Assembly: GCA_016786615.1 (NCBI GenBank)
Contig: JAEUVX010000010.1
Coordinates: forward strand, 1-64,000
Length of the DNA stretch: 64,000 bases
Direction: 5' to 3'
Source of the DNA: Flavipsychrobacter sp.
GTDB lineage: Bacteria; Bacteroidota; Bacteroidia; Chitinophagales; Chitinophagaceae
The notes beneath the pieces are model-generated. The model saw nothing but the letters and a program-made list of their open reading frames with translations. It made no database searches and was not told the DNA's origin. How positions within the stretch are numbered: the stretch's first letter is position 1; the number at the start of each line of letters is the position of its first letter. Below, one piece after another: positions 1 through 9,281 of the stretch. The position numbers were made by a program, and so were the translations under genes.

Positions 1-294
1 GCCAAGAGCAATTGCATTAAAGTGAGTATTGAAACGACGGGCATCAAAGGTATCTGGAAACATACTACACCGGACATCTACCCGAACCCGGCTAAAGACA
101 AGTTGATAATAGAGGGTATATCGAAAGGTACAAGAATACAACTGATTGATGTACTCGGCAGAACGGTCATCAACCAAACTGCAATCCAAGAAACGGAAGT
201 ACTCAACACCGCTCACCTCATCCCGGGTAATTACATCCTGCAGCTAAGTACAGAACAGGGTGAACGCATGAGGGTGAAGATTACGAAAGAGTAG
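1..294 (+). CDS. C-terminal part of a secreted protein with a type IX sorting domain (5' end outside window)
   Basis: The frame is open from base 1 to the TAG at 292-294, so only the last 97 codons are visible. The final ~75 residues form a type A C-terminal sorting domain of the Bacteroidota type IX secretion system: a YPNP motif, then short alternating beta strands, an 'LIDVLGRTV' core, a 'LIPGNYILQL' strand and a basic end (RVKITKE). Such domains send a protein through the outer membrane and are then removed. The function of the missing N-terminal part cannot be judged. A hairpin terminator follows about 40 bases downstream. Confidence 0.85.
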   Translation, partial: AKSNCIKVSIETTGIKGIWKHTTPDIYPNPAKDKLIIEGISKGTRIQLIDVLGRTVINQTAIQETEVLNTAHLIPGNYILQLSTEQGERMRVKITKE

Positions 295-335
295 GAAGTA
301 AATACATTGAAATAATTGTTGTATATTTGTTATGT

Positions 336-370
336 AATTATCCTCCTGTTTTCAAAGGAGGATAATTTAT
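336..370 (+). terminator. Rho-independent-like terminator after the sorting-domain gene
   Basis: A perfect 12-bp stem (336-347 pairing with 356-367) with an 8-nt loop, followed by a short T/A-rich tail. It lies 41 bases after the stop codon. The T run is weak, so efficiency is uncertain. Confidence 0.6.
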
Positions 371-602
371 TTATAAGGCTATGGCAACAAAAAAGCTACA
401 ATTGAAAATCGGCAACAAATTGCAACAAAACATAAAATTTATAATTGGTAACATGTAGTATATGAATGAGGTATTCATTATCACTCAAAAAAACGTAACC
501 ATTTGTAACCGTTTTATTTACCGATAGCCCTGCGGGTTTACCAATCAACAAATCAGCGTATCTTGCAGGGATTTTCGACTTTTCACTTTTGAATTATATA
601 TA
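371..602. other. AT-rich intergenic leader of aspS, no gene recognised
   Basis: Together with the terminator this is a 308-bp gap without a convincing gene. Two short open frames in the same phase (381-458, 25 codons, and 462-527, 21 codons) are interrupted by stops and match nothing I recognise. GTAACC occurs twice (around 495 and 507) and a short inverted repeat CCCTGC / GCAGGG spans about 530-580. No T-box or known riboswitch fold was seen. It may hold the aspS promoter, but no clear TAnnTTTG box was found. Confidence 0.4.
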
Positions 603-2372
603 ATGTATCGTAGTCATACTTGTGGCGAATTAAGACTGGAGAATAAAGGCACTGAAATAACCCTTGCAGGATGGGTACAAACTGTACGCAAATTTGGCAG
701 CATTACATTTGTTGACCTGCGAGACCGTTACGGCATCACTCAGCTATTGTTCAACGAAGCACTCAATCCGCGTTTAGATGAAACACCTATCGGCCGTGAA
801 TATGTATTGCAGGTAAAAGGTATTGTTGCCGAACGCAGCAACAAAAACCCCAAACTTCCGACGGGTGATATTGAGATACTGGTGAATGATTTTGCCATTA
901 TGAACAGCGCATCTACACCTCCATTTACAATAGAAGAAGAAACGGATGGCGGTGATGAGTTGCGTATGAAATACCGTTATCTGGATTTGCGCCGCCCTGT
1001 ACTGAAACGCAATCTGGAACTACGTTATAAAGTGAATCGCAGCGTGCGTAATTATCTGGATACTTTAGGTTTTTGGGATATAGAGACTCCGTTTCTTATT
1101 AAAAGCACACCCGAAGGAGCGCGCGATTTTATTGTGCCGAGCCGCATGAATGAAGGACAATTCTATGCGTTGCCACAAAGCCCGCAAACCTTTAAGCAAC
1201 TGCTGATGGTAAGTGGTTACGATAGGTATTACCAGATAGTAAAGTGTTTCAGGGATGAAGATTTGCGTGCAGACAGGCAGCCTGAATTTACGCAGGTTGA
1301 CTGTGAAATGAGCTTTGTAGAGCAGGAAGATATATTGAACACATTTGAGGGCTTGTTCAAGCATGTATTCAGGGATGTAAAGGGTGTGGATATTACATAC
1401 AACTTTCCGAGAATGACATGGGATGATGCTATGTGGCATTATGGTAATGACAAGCCCGACATACGTTTCGAAATGAAACTGCAAAACCTGAAGGCTGAAA
1501 GCAAAGTGTATGCAGAAGTGTTGAATACAGTAGATTTCAAAGTGTTCAGCGATGCAGAAACGATACTGGCGATAGCCGTACCGGGTGCAAGTGAATATAC
1601 CCGCAAGCAATTGGATGAATTGACGGAATGGGTGAAACGTCCGCAGATAGGGATGAGTGGGGTAGTGAATGTAAAATGCAATGCTGACGGCAGTTTCAAA
1701 AGCAGTGTTGACAAATTCTTCAGCGAAGATAAACTGAAGGAGCTGGCAACATTTTGCGGCGCAAATGCAGGTGACCTGATATTGATATTGGCGGGCAATG
1801 AAATCCGTACCCGTAAGGCTATGAGCGAACTGCGCCTTGAAATGGGTAACAGGCTCGGGTTGCGCAATCCTGATGATTATAAACCATTGTGGGTAATAGA
1901 TTTTCCGTTGTTTGAATATGCCGAAGAGGACAATCGCTGGGTAGCTCGCCACCATCCGTTTACATCTCCTAAGCCTGATCAGATAGAATTGATGAACAAT
2001 CCGGCTCGTTTCGGAGAAATCAAAGCAAATGCCTACGATATAGTACTGAATGGTACGGAAATAGGCGGTGGTTCCATCCGTATCTACCAGAAAGACCTGC
2101 AGGAAAAGATGTTTGCAGCATTGGGTATGGATAAGGAAGAAGCGCACGAAAAATTCGGTTTCCTGCTGGGGGCATTTGAGTATGGTGCACCTCCGCATGG
2201 CGGTATCGCTTTTGGTTTCGACAGGTTGTGCGCGTTACTGGGCGGACAGGAAAGTATCCGAGACTTTATAGCGTTTCCGAAAAACAATTCCGGAAGGGAT
2301 GTAATGCTGGATGCCCCGAGCGCCGTTGATAAAATTCAGCTTGACGAGTTGGGCCTACAACACAAAAACTGA
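603..2372 (+). CDS. aspS: Aspartate--tRNA ligase
   Basis: Charges tRNA-Asp with aspartate in the cytoplasm. At 589 aa it has the normal length for the bacterial type. An N-terminal OB-fold anticodon-binding domain (about 1-105) is followed by the class II catalytic core, with motif 2 ([15 protein letters not shown], about 215-229), a GAD-type insertion in the middle third, and motif 3 (GIAFGFDRL) near residue 540. The presence of the GAD insertion marks the bacterial rather than the archaeal enzyme. Whether it is strict or non-discriminating (Asp/Asn) cannot be told from inspection. The ATG at 603 starts directly at the OB domain. It appears monocistronic. Confidence 0.97.
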   Translation: MYRSHTCGELRLENKGTEITLAGWVQTVRKFGSITFVDLRDRYGITQLLFNEALNPRLDETPIGREYVLQVKGIVAERSNKNPKLPTGDIEILVNDFAIMNSASTPPFTIEEETDGGDELRMKYRYLDLRRPVLKRNLELRYKVNRSVRNYLDTLGFWDIETPFLIKSTPEGARDFIVPSRMNEGQFYALPQSPQTFKQLLMVSGYDRYYQIVKCFRDEDLRADRQPEFTQVDCEMSFVEQEDILNTFEGLFKHVFRDVKGVDITYNFPRMTWDDAMWHYGNDKPDIRFEMKLQNLKAESKVYAEVLNTVDFKVFSDAETILAIAVPGASEYTRKQLDELTEWVKRPQIGMSGVVNVKCNADGSFKSSVDKFFSEDKLKELATFCGANAGDLILILAGNEIRTRKAMSELRLEMGNRLGLRNPDDYKPLWVIDFPLFEYAEEDNRWVARHHPFTSPKPDQIELMNNPARFGEIKANAYDIVLNGTEIGGGSIRIYQKDLQEKMFAALGMDKEEAHEKFGFLLGAFEYGAPPHGGIAFGFDRLCALLGGQESIRDFIAFPKNNSGRDVMLDAPSAVDKIQLDELGLQHKN

Positions 2373-2446
2373 TTAACAGGTTGTGCAAAACAGCTATTTT
2401 GAAATTATAATCTGATTGTTATCTTTATACTTTGTAACTATATAGT

Positions 2447-3031
2447 ATGAAAAAACTTTTAATAGGATCTCTGCTGACCGTATGTGTTGCTTCATCGATA
2501 GTATCATGTAATAATGGTGCATACGATGCAAACCCAGGTAAAGACAACCAGGGTGCATTGAATCCGCTGGATACTTCTATCGCCGGTATCGTTTATATCG
2601 GTACAATGAAAGGTATTGTTAATGGTGGAGAGTTAATCTTTTCGCCTGCTTATTTTTCAATAGACCCTGAAAGTGGTACACGCCATATATGGGGAAGGGT
2701 TCAAAATGATTCAGTGTATTGGAGAACTATTACAATGACAGTAGATAACGAGCTTGTGAAAGGCAAGAAAAATGATACTGTTAGGACTGCATCTTTTACA
2801 TATTCTGTATATGATACTGTTCGCAAAGTGCATAAGAAGTACACGCAGACACCTACGAATACAGCAGATTTTCATGTAGTATTGGTGGCTGATGAGAATA
2901 ATACAATGAGGGGTTATTTTAATGGCTTTGTAAAGAATACGGAACCCGTTATTCCAACACCTAATCCAAATGATATCGTAACATTTAAAAAGCTTAACTT
3001 CTATCTGGATAATAAGCCATTCAAGAAGTAG
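2447..3031 (+). CDS. Putative lipoprotein of unknown function
   Basis: A 194-aa protein beginning with a lipoprotein signal peptide: basic MKK start, hydrophobic stretch, and a lipobox-like SIVSC with Cys21 as the likely acylated residue, followed by NNG. The rest is predicted beta-rich (many short strands with Thr, Val and aromatic residues) and has no family I recognise. It probably sits in the periplasm or on the outer membrane. A strong hairpin terminator ends the transcript 23 bases after the stop, just before the convergent DUF5723 gene. Confidence 0.75.
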   Translation: MKKLLIGSLLTVCVASSIVSCNNGAYDANPGKDNQGALNPLDTSIAGIVYIGTMKGIVNGGELIFSPAYFSIDPESGTRHIWGRVQNDSVYWRTITMTVDNELVKGKKNDTVRTASFTYSVYDTVRKVHKKYTQTPTNTADFHVVLVADENNTMRGYFNGFVKNTEPVIPTPNPNDIVTFKKLNFYLDNKPFKK

Positions 3032-3053
3032 TGTCAGAATGTTCTTACATAAT

Positions 3054-3083
3054 AACAGAGCGACCGTAAGGTCGCTCTGTTTA
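3054..3083. terminator. Bidirectional terminator between lipoprotein gene and DUF5723 gene
   Basis: A 12-bp stem (3054-3065 with 3070-3081) closed by a GTAA loop, followed by T-rich sequence on both strands. The stop codon of the minus-strand DUF5723 gene (3081-3083) touches the stem, so both convergent genes share this structure. Confidence 0.85.
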
Positions 3084-4622
3084 TTTATAGTAGCTTTTGT
3101 ATTGATTGTTTTTAAACTTCTGCGGTGGACAGATTGTACCTTTTGTACCGGACTTATCTCCATTTCCATGTCCTCGCAAGAATTTAGGTATGAACCTGCG
3201 AATGCCGGAATCGGGGTCATCATAGCCATTGTCATTAGACCTTAAACGTACTTTCTCACTTTTGATGAACTTCCAGGACAGGCCGGCATAAGCATCTATG
3301 TTCGATATGTTCTGACCGGTAACTAATGATAGTAATGAGGATGAGCCCACGAATAGAGGGCCTAAGTAGGCTACAGCACCCATATTAAGGGTCTTGTATT
3401 TCATTAGGGTGATTGGCAGCCCAATTTTAAATGCTTTCAGGTCGATACGAGGTGTAATGTTCAGATAGCTTGCATATCCGGGGTTATATACCTCTCCGTT
3501 ATTCCCTCTAAGATTCAGTAAGGTATTGACAGATACATATACTTTAGAACCCAGATTCCAATCAGTGTTGATACGAAGAGCAGTCGGCAGCCCTATCCTG
3601 AATTTATCCGCCTTTTCTTTTGATGTAATGTATCCGATGCCTTGAAGCCTTGACAGATAGTAAGCGAACTCATCGTTATCTACATCCTGCAATTCAACAT
3701 TATTAATTTCGGTTGGATTGCCATTGATTGTATAATTCCCGCTTCCAGCATCGCCTACATAACTAACACTGCCAATATCTGTAATAGATGCTGCTATACT
3801 GAATTTATAAGGCACTGTGATATTTGGGTCATCATTGCCGTAATACTCATAGAACATCCCTATGTCAAGCCCCAGGCTACCGCGACCCGCCCTTGTGGCC
3901 AAATCATTACTACCCGGTGTTACATTGTATGTATAAAGCAGGGTAGCATCGCCTGTAGCATAAAGAAGTGAGTCGCTGCGCCTGTGATAGGTAAGCGAGT
4001 TGCTGAATGCGTTAATTGCAGCATACCCTATCAGATATTTAACGTTGGCACCGATACCTACTTTTATATATTCATCGTTGCGAACCAGCTTACCTACAGA
4101 AAATCCAACCTCGCCAAAAGCATGTGCAACTGCACCTACGTTTTGATAATTGAGTTGGTGATTATAAAACTGCGGATGATTCTCATCTGAAATGATGTCG
4201 AAATTGGCTTTGCTTACATTCCCGCCATTGGCAATAGTACGGAAACGGGTATATATGCCCAGTTGGTATTGCCCCTTATAAGTAAATGATGCACCCGGCC
4301 CTATAATATCAGCATTCAGCCACAGCTTTTTGTTCTTAGGGTCTGTCAAAGGGCCATAGTCTTTACCTTCCACAGGGCTTGTATTTCCACTTATATGAGA
4401 CAGGATAGACATATTTGCCATGTAGGCATTATTACCTGCCAGTACATTTACTGCAAATAAGTTTACCTCAGGCCCTGTAAGGGCGTTATTAACCCATGCA
4501 GGATTTAATGGTAATTGGTGAACGGCGGAGTAGTTATTAGTGGTCATGCCAATAAACTGCTGCGCATGGGTATTGTATGCGATTAATGACAAAAAAACAC
4601 CCGATATTATTTTTCTCAGCAT
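3081..4622 (-). CDS. DUF5723 family protein, probable outer-membrane beta-barrel
   Basis: A 513-aa protein with a cleavable signal peptide (about residues 1-20, ending THAQQ). The mature start, with FIGMTTNNYSAVHQLPLNPA, matches my recollection of DUF5723, a Bacteroidota family of predicted outer-membrane porin-like barrels. Alternating polar and aromatic strands with many Gly/Tyr turns continue to the C-terminus. The basic tail ends KFKNNQYKSYYK, so the last residues are not a classical barrel strand. Substrate is unknown. It stands alone between two terminators. Confidence 0.75.
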   Translation of the reverse strand: MLRKIISGVFLSLIAYNTHAQQFIGMTTNNYSAVHQLPLNPAWVNNALTGPEVNLFAVNVLAGNNAYMANMSILSHISGNTSPVEGKDYGPLTDPKNKKLWLNADIIGPGASFTYKGQYQLGIYTRFRTIANGGNVSKANFDIISDENHPQFYNHQLNYQNVGAVAHAFGEVGFSVGKLVRNDEYIKVGIGANVKYLIGYAAINAFSNSLTYHRRSDSLLYATGDATLLYTYNVTPGSNDLATRAGRGSLGLDIGMFYEYYGNDDPNITVPYKFSIAASITDIGSVSYVGDAGSGNYTINGNPTEINNVELQDVDNDEFAYYLSRLQGIGYITSKEKADKFRIGLPTALRINTDWNLGSKVYVSVNTLLNLRGNNGEVYNPGYASYLNITPRIDLKAFKIGLPITLMKYKTLNMGAVAYLGPLFVGSSSLLSLVTGQNISNIDAYAGLSWKFIKSEKVRLRSNDNGYDDPDSGIRRFIPKFLRGHGNGDKSGTKGTICPPQKFKNNQYKSYYK

Positions 4623-4804
4623 TTAAATCCTTAGTTACTTTAATAGTATTGACATACAAGCAAAGGGCGTGGCAAGATAGCTATAAATGTTTATGCCTGA
4701 TACTCAATTGTATAACGTAATTGTAAAATGTTTAGTAGTACAAAAATAACTTCTTCAATTAATATGACAATATAAAGACATTTAGGGTATAGGTTTTATG
4801 AAAC

Positions 4805-4829
4805 AAAAATAGCCGCTTATAGGCGGCTA
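4805..4829 (-). terminator. Terminator after sucC
   Basis: A 7-bp GC-rich stem (4810-4816 with 4823-4829) and a 6-nt loop. Read on the minus strand it is followed by TTTTTG. It lies 26 bases past the sucC stop codon. Confidence 0.75.
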
Positions 4830-4854
4830 CTTTATTATAAACAGATTATTAGTA

Positions 4855-6075
4855 CTAGTTAGCACTCACAGCATTCTGTACCAGTTCTGCTGCTTCGCTC
4901 AGCAATATTGCTGATTGTACTTTCAGACCGCTGTTTTCTATCAGTTCCTTCGCTACTTCTGCATTAGTACCCTGCAGGCGAACGATGATAGGAATATTGA
5001 TGTTGCCCATGTTCTTGTATGCTTCGATAACGCCGGCAGCAACCCTGTCGCAACGAACGATACCACCGAAGATATTAATCAGGATAGCTTTTACGTTAGG
5101 GTCTTTCATGATAATGCGGAAGCCTGCTTCTACAGTTTGTGCATTGGCACTGCCACCTACGTCCAGGAAGTTTGCAGGTTCGCCACCCGCAAGCTTAATC
5201 ATATCCATAGTAGCCATTGCAAGGCCGGCACCGTTTACCATACAACCTACGTTACCATCCAGTTTTACGTAGTTCAGGTTGTGTTCACCTGCTTCTACTT
5301 CTGTTGGGTCTTCTTCGTTTTTATCGCGCATGTCTGCAAGGTCAGGATGGCGCATCAACGCGTTATCGTCAATGTTCATTTTGCAGTCAACTGCAAATAC
5401 TTTATCATCAGCAGATTTGAACAGTGGGTTGATTTCCAGCATTGCGCAATCCAATCCAACATATGCGTTGTAAAGATTGGTAACAAATTTTACCATGTTC
5501 TTCAGCGCATCACCACTTAAACCAAGGTTGAATGCTATTTTACGAGCCTGGAAAGGTTGCAGTTGCATATTAGGTGCAACCCACTCTTTGAATATTTTTT
5601 CAGGAGTGTTGTGCGCTACTTCTTCAATGTCCATACCACCTTCGGTACTGTACATGATTACGTTTTGTTTCTTAGCACGGTCCAGCAATATAGACAGGTA
5701 GAATTCTTTACGTTCGCTCGGGCCATCGTAATACATATCCTGTGCTACCAGTATTTTGTGCACTACTTTACCTGCATCACCCGTTTGGATGGTAACCAGT
5801 GTATTGCCTAAAATATTTGTAGCAACTGTTTCTACTTCTTCTGCACTTTTGATAACCTTAACACCGTTTTGTGTAGGTACTTCTTTCATGCTACCCTTAC
5901 CACGGCCACCTGCGTGTATCTGCGCTTTGATAACCGCAAACTTAGTGCCTGTTTCAGAAGATATTTGTTTGTATGCTTTTACAGCATCATCAACGTTTTC
6001 TACAGCTATACCGCTTTGTGTAGGTACGTTGTAACGCTTTAATAATTCTTTGGCTTGATATTCATGTAAATTCAT
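4855..6075 (-). CDS. sucC: Succinate--CoA ligase (ADP-forming) subunit beta
   Basis: Beta subunit of succinyl-CoA synthetase in the TCA cycle, which makes ATP or GTP from succinyl-CoA. The 406-aa protein starts MNLHEYQAKELL as in the family. It has an ATP-grasp domain in the N-terminal half, including the HAGGRGKG nucleotide loop near residues 54-62, and a CoA-ligase domain in the C-terminal part with the GGIVRCDRVA motif. It is slightly longer than the E. coli protein. The alpha subunit gene sucD is not next to it; it must lie elsewhere. A single-gene transcript with its own terminator is likely. Confidence 0.96.
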   Translation of the reverse strand: MNLHEYQAKELLKRYNVPTQSGIAVENVDDAVKAYKQISSETGTKFAVIKAQIHAGGRGKGSMKEVPTQNGVKVIKSAEEVETVATNILGNTLVTIQTGDAGKVVHKILVAQDMYYDGPSERKEFYLSILLDRAKKQNVIMYSTEGGMDIEEVAHNTPEKIFKEWVAPNMQLQPFQARKIAFNLGLSGDALKNMVKFVTNLYNAYVGLDCAMLEINPLFKSADDKVFAVDCKMNIDDNALMRHPDLADMRDKNEEDPTEVEAGEHNLNYVKLDGNVGCMVNGAGLAMATMDMIKLAGGEPANFLDVGGSANAQTVEAGFRIIMKDPNVKAILINIFGGIVRCDRVAAGVIEAYKNMGNINIPIIVRLQGTNAEVAKELIENSGLKVQSAILLSEAAELVQNAVSAN

Positions 6076-6189
6076 GACTGCAAACGATTTTTTAAATACG
6101 GGGCGAAGATAATCTTAATTGCTCAAATGCGTAAGCCGACAAGAGTGCATTTGTGAAAAAAATATGTTATGTATTCAGGAAAAATATAT

Positions 6190-7089
6190 TTAACCGAACA
6201 GACTTGCCTCGTATAGCATCTTAGGTGCGGGTAATGCAGTGCCACAATGCTTGTTAAGTTGCTCTATCAGGTATTTTATCAGTTCGGGGCTATGCAGCTC
6301 TTCGTGCTGGTGCATAAAGAAATAGCATTTTTCCAGCCCTTGTTCCATCCAAGCATTGATGCGCTGCACCCATTCATCGATACGGGTATAGTCGGTAGGG
6401 TGTAACGAGTTGCCTACAAAGCGAATAAAACACTCGGGTGTGCTGAGGTGCATGTGTACGTAGTTGCGTTTGCCTGCGGCATCTGTGATGATAGTACCAC
6501 GACCATTTGCCTGCAGATAATTGTAGATGTCTTTGTTATATCCATCGGCATATACATCATCGTGCCTGAGCTCCAGAAACAACGGAACATCTTGAGGGAA
6601 GTCATTGATAAATGCTTTGATTGTATCGAAATGTTTTACACCCATCTGCGGATGCGGCATCAGGAAGATGGGGCCGAGGTTATCGCCAAACTCTGTAATG
6701 GCTTGGAGAAATGCACCTGTTTCTACTCCTGTATTTTTCAGGCGTTTGAGGTGTGTAATGGTTTGCGGAAACTTGGGGAAGAATTTAAATCCATCGGGTA
6801 CTTTGCTCTTCCAACGCAATACATCTGCAGGTGATGGAGATTTGTAGAACGTGGCATTCATCTCTATACAATTAAAGAGACGCGCATAATGCTCCAGAAA
6901 ATCTTTGTCTTTTGTACCGGCAGGATATAGCTTACCTACCCAATCTTTACGTCCCCATTTAGCACATCCTATCCAGAATTGTGTATTGCCTTTGCCTGCC
7001 TTTAATGCCTGTGTAGTAACGGCGGGATCGGTGGGTAATGAAAAATTGATGCCAGCCAGTTCCTGTTCAGATACTCTGCCAAATTCCAT
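6190..7089 (-). CDS. DUF72 domain-containing protein
   Basis: A 299-aa protein of the DUF72 (YecE-like) family. The family signature is clear: WIGCAKWGRKDWVGKLYP near residue 40, YARLFNCIEMNATFY, then FKFFPKFPQTITH and FLELRHDDVY. The fold is a TIM barrel of unknown enzymatic activity, presumed cytoplasmic. It is followed on the same strand, after short gaps, by a DUF2007 gene and a TfoX-like gene upstream of it, so the three may be co-transcribed, though gaps of 29 and 64 bases leave this open. Confidence 0.88.
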   Translation of the reverse strand: MEFGRVSEQELAGINFSLPTDPAVTTQALKAGKGNTQFWIGCAKWGRKDWVGKLYPAGTKDKDFLEHYARLFNCIEMNATFYKSPSPADVLRWKSKVPDGFKFFPKFPQTITHLKRLKNTGVETGAFLQAITEFGDNLGPIFLMPHPQMGVKHFDTIKAFINDFPQDVPLFLELRHDDVYADGYNKDIYNYLQANGRGTIITDAAGKRNYVHMHLSTPECFIRFVGNSLHPTDYTRIDEWVQRINAWMEQGLEKCYFFMHQHEELHSPELIKYLIEQLNKHCGTALPAPKMLYEASLFG

Positions 7090-7118
7090 AAGGTGAAGTT
7101 AGCACAAGTGATGGTAAA

Positions 7119-7469
7119 TTACTTGCCAACAAACTCTACAAAATACAGCCAGCCCAAAACTACTGCTGCTGCCAGCAGAAACTTGCCCAAACGGATAAGG
7201 ATATGTGCTTCTTTTTTTTCGGGTTCAGCGGGCGTATCAAATACGGTGCGATAGCCCGAATAGCGAAGCAGGTTTACTGCCAGTGGTACGTCTTCCTCTT
7301 TGACCTGTAGTTTGATGCCACCGAGGGCATTTGTGAACATAGGGTTTACCTGTACAGTATGCTCGTCCTGTATATAACATTCAATGCCATCGGCCTCCAG
7401 TCTTCCCTTCAATAGCTGCGCGTGGAAGGCCACTGCAAATACGGCTATTGTTATCAGTCTCATGCTCAT
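7119..7469 (-). CDS. DUF2007-like protein with a C-terminal membrane segment
   Basis: A 116-aa protein. Residues about 15-70 resemble DUF2007, a small ferredoxin-like domain: LLKGRLEADGIECYIQDE followed by GGIKLQVKEEDVPLAVNLL. After a short linker (EPEKKEAH) one hydrophobic helix (about 92-112) should anchor it in the inner membrane. The family is often called a putative signal-transducing protein but no function is established. It lies just upstream of the DUF72 gene on the same strand. Confidence 0.7.
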   Translation of the reverse strand: MSMRLITIAVFAVAFHAQLLKGRLEADGIECYIQDEHTVQVNPMFTNALGGIKLQVKEEDVPLAVNLLRYSGYRTVFDTPAEPEKKEAHILIRLGKFLLAAAVVLGWLYFVEFVGK

Positions 7470-7533
7470 TGTATATGCAAGTTAGGTGATAGTGGAATGC
7501 GGTAGTATTGGTATCTGTAATAGATGTATAGGC

Positions 7534-7875
7534 TTATTTTTTCTTTTTGCTGGCTTTTGCCTTTGGGTTATAATCAAGGCATAGCTTTATCCAGTAGTCC
7601 AGCTCACTTTTCTTTTTGATGTTCTCCGTATCTATATACAGGTAGCCCTTCATCGGTTTGCCTTTCATGTCCATAGGACGGGTGCCGGGTTGTTCCATCA
7701 GTTCGTCGTACATATCGGGGTCTACACGACACATGATGCCATCCGCATTCACACAAATGCACATTTTACCATTTACCATAAAGCACATGCCGCTGAACAT
7801 AGTCTTTTCTTCCAGTTGTTCTATGTGTGCCAATGCTTCGCGGATACGATTGGCTAGTTTTTCTGAGTATGGCAT
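7534..7875 (-). CDS. TfoX/Sxy N-terminal domain family protein
   Basis: A 113-aa protein that corresponds to a stand-alone TfoX N-terminal domain. Typical features are the KTMFSGMCFMVNGKMCI segment (about residues 24-41) and the later GYLYID and LDYWIKLCLDY parts. The C-terminus is very basic (KAKASKKKK). In Gammaproteobacteria Sxy/TfoX activates competence genes through CRP, but single-domain versions in Bacteroidota have no shown role, so no competence function should be assumed. Confidence 0.75.
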   Translation of the reverse strand: MPYSEKLANRIREALAHIEQLEEKTMFSGMCFMVNGKMCICVNADGIMCRVDPDMYDELMEQPGTRPMDMKGKPMKGYLYIDTENIKKKSELDYWIKLCLDYNPKAKASKKKK

Positions 7876-8034
7876 AGCTGTAATTTACGGAAATTGTGTG
7901 ACGTAGTCAGAGACTATGCCAAGCGATAAAACATATAAGCTGTATCCGTACCAATGGGTATAGTAATATACCATTAATAAGGTACTTGCAGGCATTAACT
8001 GATAGTCGAATTTTACAATGATAAAATACAGACT

Positions 8035-9216
8035 ATGAGAAATACTTTACTTGGGTTCCTTTTTTTAACAGCCTTTGCTGCAAATGCTCAACCAATGCTA
8101 AGTAACGGCTTCGGTTCATTGGCGGCAATAAATGGTGCAGGCTATCAAAAGACTACTAATATAGGTACAGGTAATTTTGGCAATGTAACAGGTTCGTATG
8201 ATGGTACGAAGTTTTTTGCTTCCGGTGCAAACACCACAGCAAATAAAGTGTACTATGTTGATGCCGCTACAAATAGCATTACTGATTCTTTGACTTTACC
8301 ATCAAATGGTGGTGATATAGCAGGCTACAAAGAAGCCAATACGCTGTTCATGAACAGGGGGACGGCAATGTATCGCATTAACACTGCCACAAAAACCTAT
8401 GACAGCATTGTGATAGGTAGCCCATTCAGGATAGAGGAACGGCCTAACAGCAAAGAGGTATGGGTAGCTGCTGACAGCATGATATATGTTGTTAACTACG
8501 TATCGGCACTTAGTACAAATACCATCGATCTGACATCTAATAAATTTGACAACGCTGATGTGCGCTTTGTAAAAGGTGGTAGCATTGCATACAAAGCTGC
8601 AAATAGTACCAAAAAGATTTACAAAATAGATTGTAATGCCAAAACAGTTGCTGATTCAATAGATACGGCGCCGTATGGCTTTGCCGCTGTAGAGGTATCT
8701 GCAGATAGCAGCAAAGTATATGCGGCAAGCAGCAATAAGATATATGTTTACTCAACTGCAACCAAAGCATTGGTAGATTCTATCACATCAAACAAGCAGG
8801 TCATGAATTTGTATATGCACCCGACACGTGCAGAGTTGTGGGCAGTACATCATTTTGCAGATTCTGTGTCTGTATATAATACAACCAACAATGCAATAAT
8901 TGCAAGCTTTGATATCGGTAACGACCCCTTCTTTCTGGCATTTGCTACTGCTAGCAGTGGCATTAGCAGCACAGGCGCGGTACACAGAACATTATTATAT
9001 CCTAACCCGGCTAATACGGCTGTCCATCTTAGTTTTTCAAAGATTGCCAAACATACCGTTGTGATTTATAATAATGCCGGCATAAAAGTGACGGAACAAA
9101 CAACTGTAGATAAACAATGCAGTATTGATTTGAGAAACCTGCCAGCGGGTAGTTATTATACTGCCATATTTGATGATGGCAAGTATGTAGATTCTGTACC
9201 GTTTGTGAAGTATTAA
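8035..9216 (+). CDS. Secreted YncE-like beta-propeller protein with type IX sorting domain
   Basis: A 393-aa protein with a signal peptide (about residues 1-18, ending FAANAQ). The middle (about 30-310) has repeated four-stranded blades of the YVTN/YncE type, for example 'KVYYVDAATNSITDSLTLPSN' split over one blade and 'KVYAASSNKIYVYS' in another, so a seven-bladed propeller is likely. The last ~75 residues are a type A sorting domain (LLYPNPANTAVHLSF, then NLPAGSYYTAIF). The protein is therefore likely exported to the cell surface or medium by the type IX system. Ligand unknown. Confidence 0.85.
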   Translation: MRNTLLGFLFLTAFAANAQPMLSNGFGSLAAINGAGYQKTTNIGTGNFGNVTGSYDGTKFFASGANTTANKVYYVDAATNSITDSLTLPSNGGDIAGYKEANTLFMNRGTAMYRINTATKTYDSIVIGSPFRIEERPNSKEVWVAADSMIYVVNYVSALSTNTIDLTSNKFDNADVRFVKGGSIAYKAANSTKKIYKIDCNAKTVADSIDTAPYGFAAVEVSADSSKVYAASSNKIYVYSTATKALVDSITSNKQVMNLYMHPTRAELWAVHHFADSVSVYNTTNNAIIASFDIGNDPFFLAFATASSGISSTGAVHRTLLYPNPANTAVHLSFSKIAKHTVVIYNNAGIKVTEQTTVDKQCSIDLRNLPAGSYYTAIFDDGKYVDSVPFVKY

Positions 9217-9230
9217 ACCTTTATATGTCA

Positions 9231-9266
9231 ATATTCAAAGCCCGCCAATTGGCGGGCTTTGAATAT
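9231..9266. terminator. Bidirectional hairpin between propeller gene and pgk
   Basis: A perfect 16-bp stem (9231-9246 with 9251-9266) with an AATT loop, between the convergent propeller gene and pgk. There is no long T run on either side, but the position and length fit a shared terminator. Confidence 0.75.
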
Positions 9267-9281
9267 CAATCTGTATAGAGA

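Noticed and set aside
381..527. Two short in-phase open frames before aspS
   Set aside because: 25 and 21 codons, separated by a stop, with no recognisable product; insufficient evidence for a gene or a phage remnant.
371..602. Possible T-box or riboswitch leader of aspS
   Set aside because: No specifier loop, antiterminator or T-box core was found, and T-boxes are not expected in this phylum.
1065..2198. A 377-codon open frame on the minus strand inside aspS
   Set aside because: The plus frame encodes a complete aspartyl-tRNA synthetase; the antisense frame is rich in Cys, Tyr, His and Phe, has no domain and is a shadow of the coding strand.
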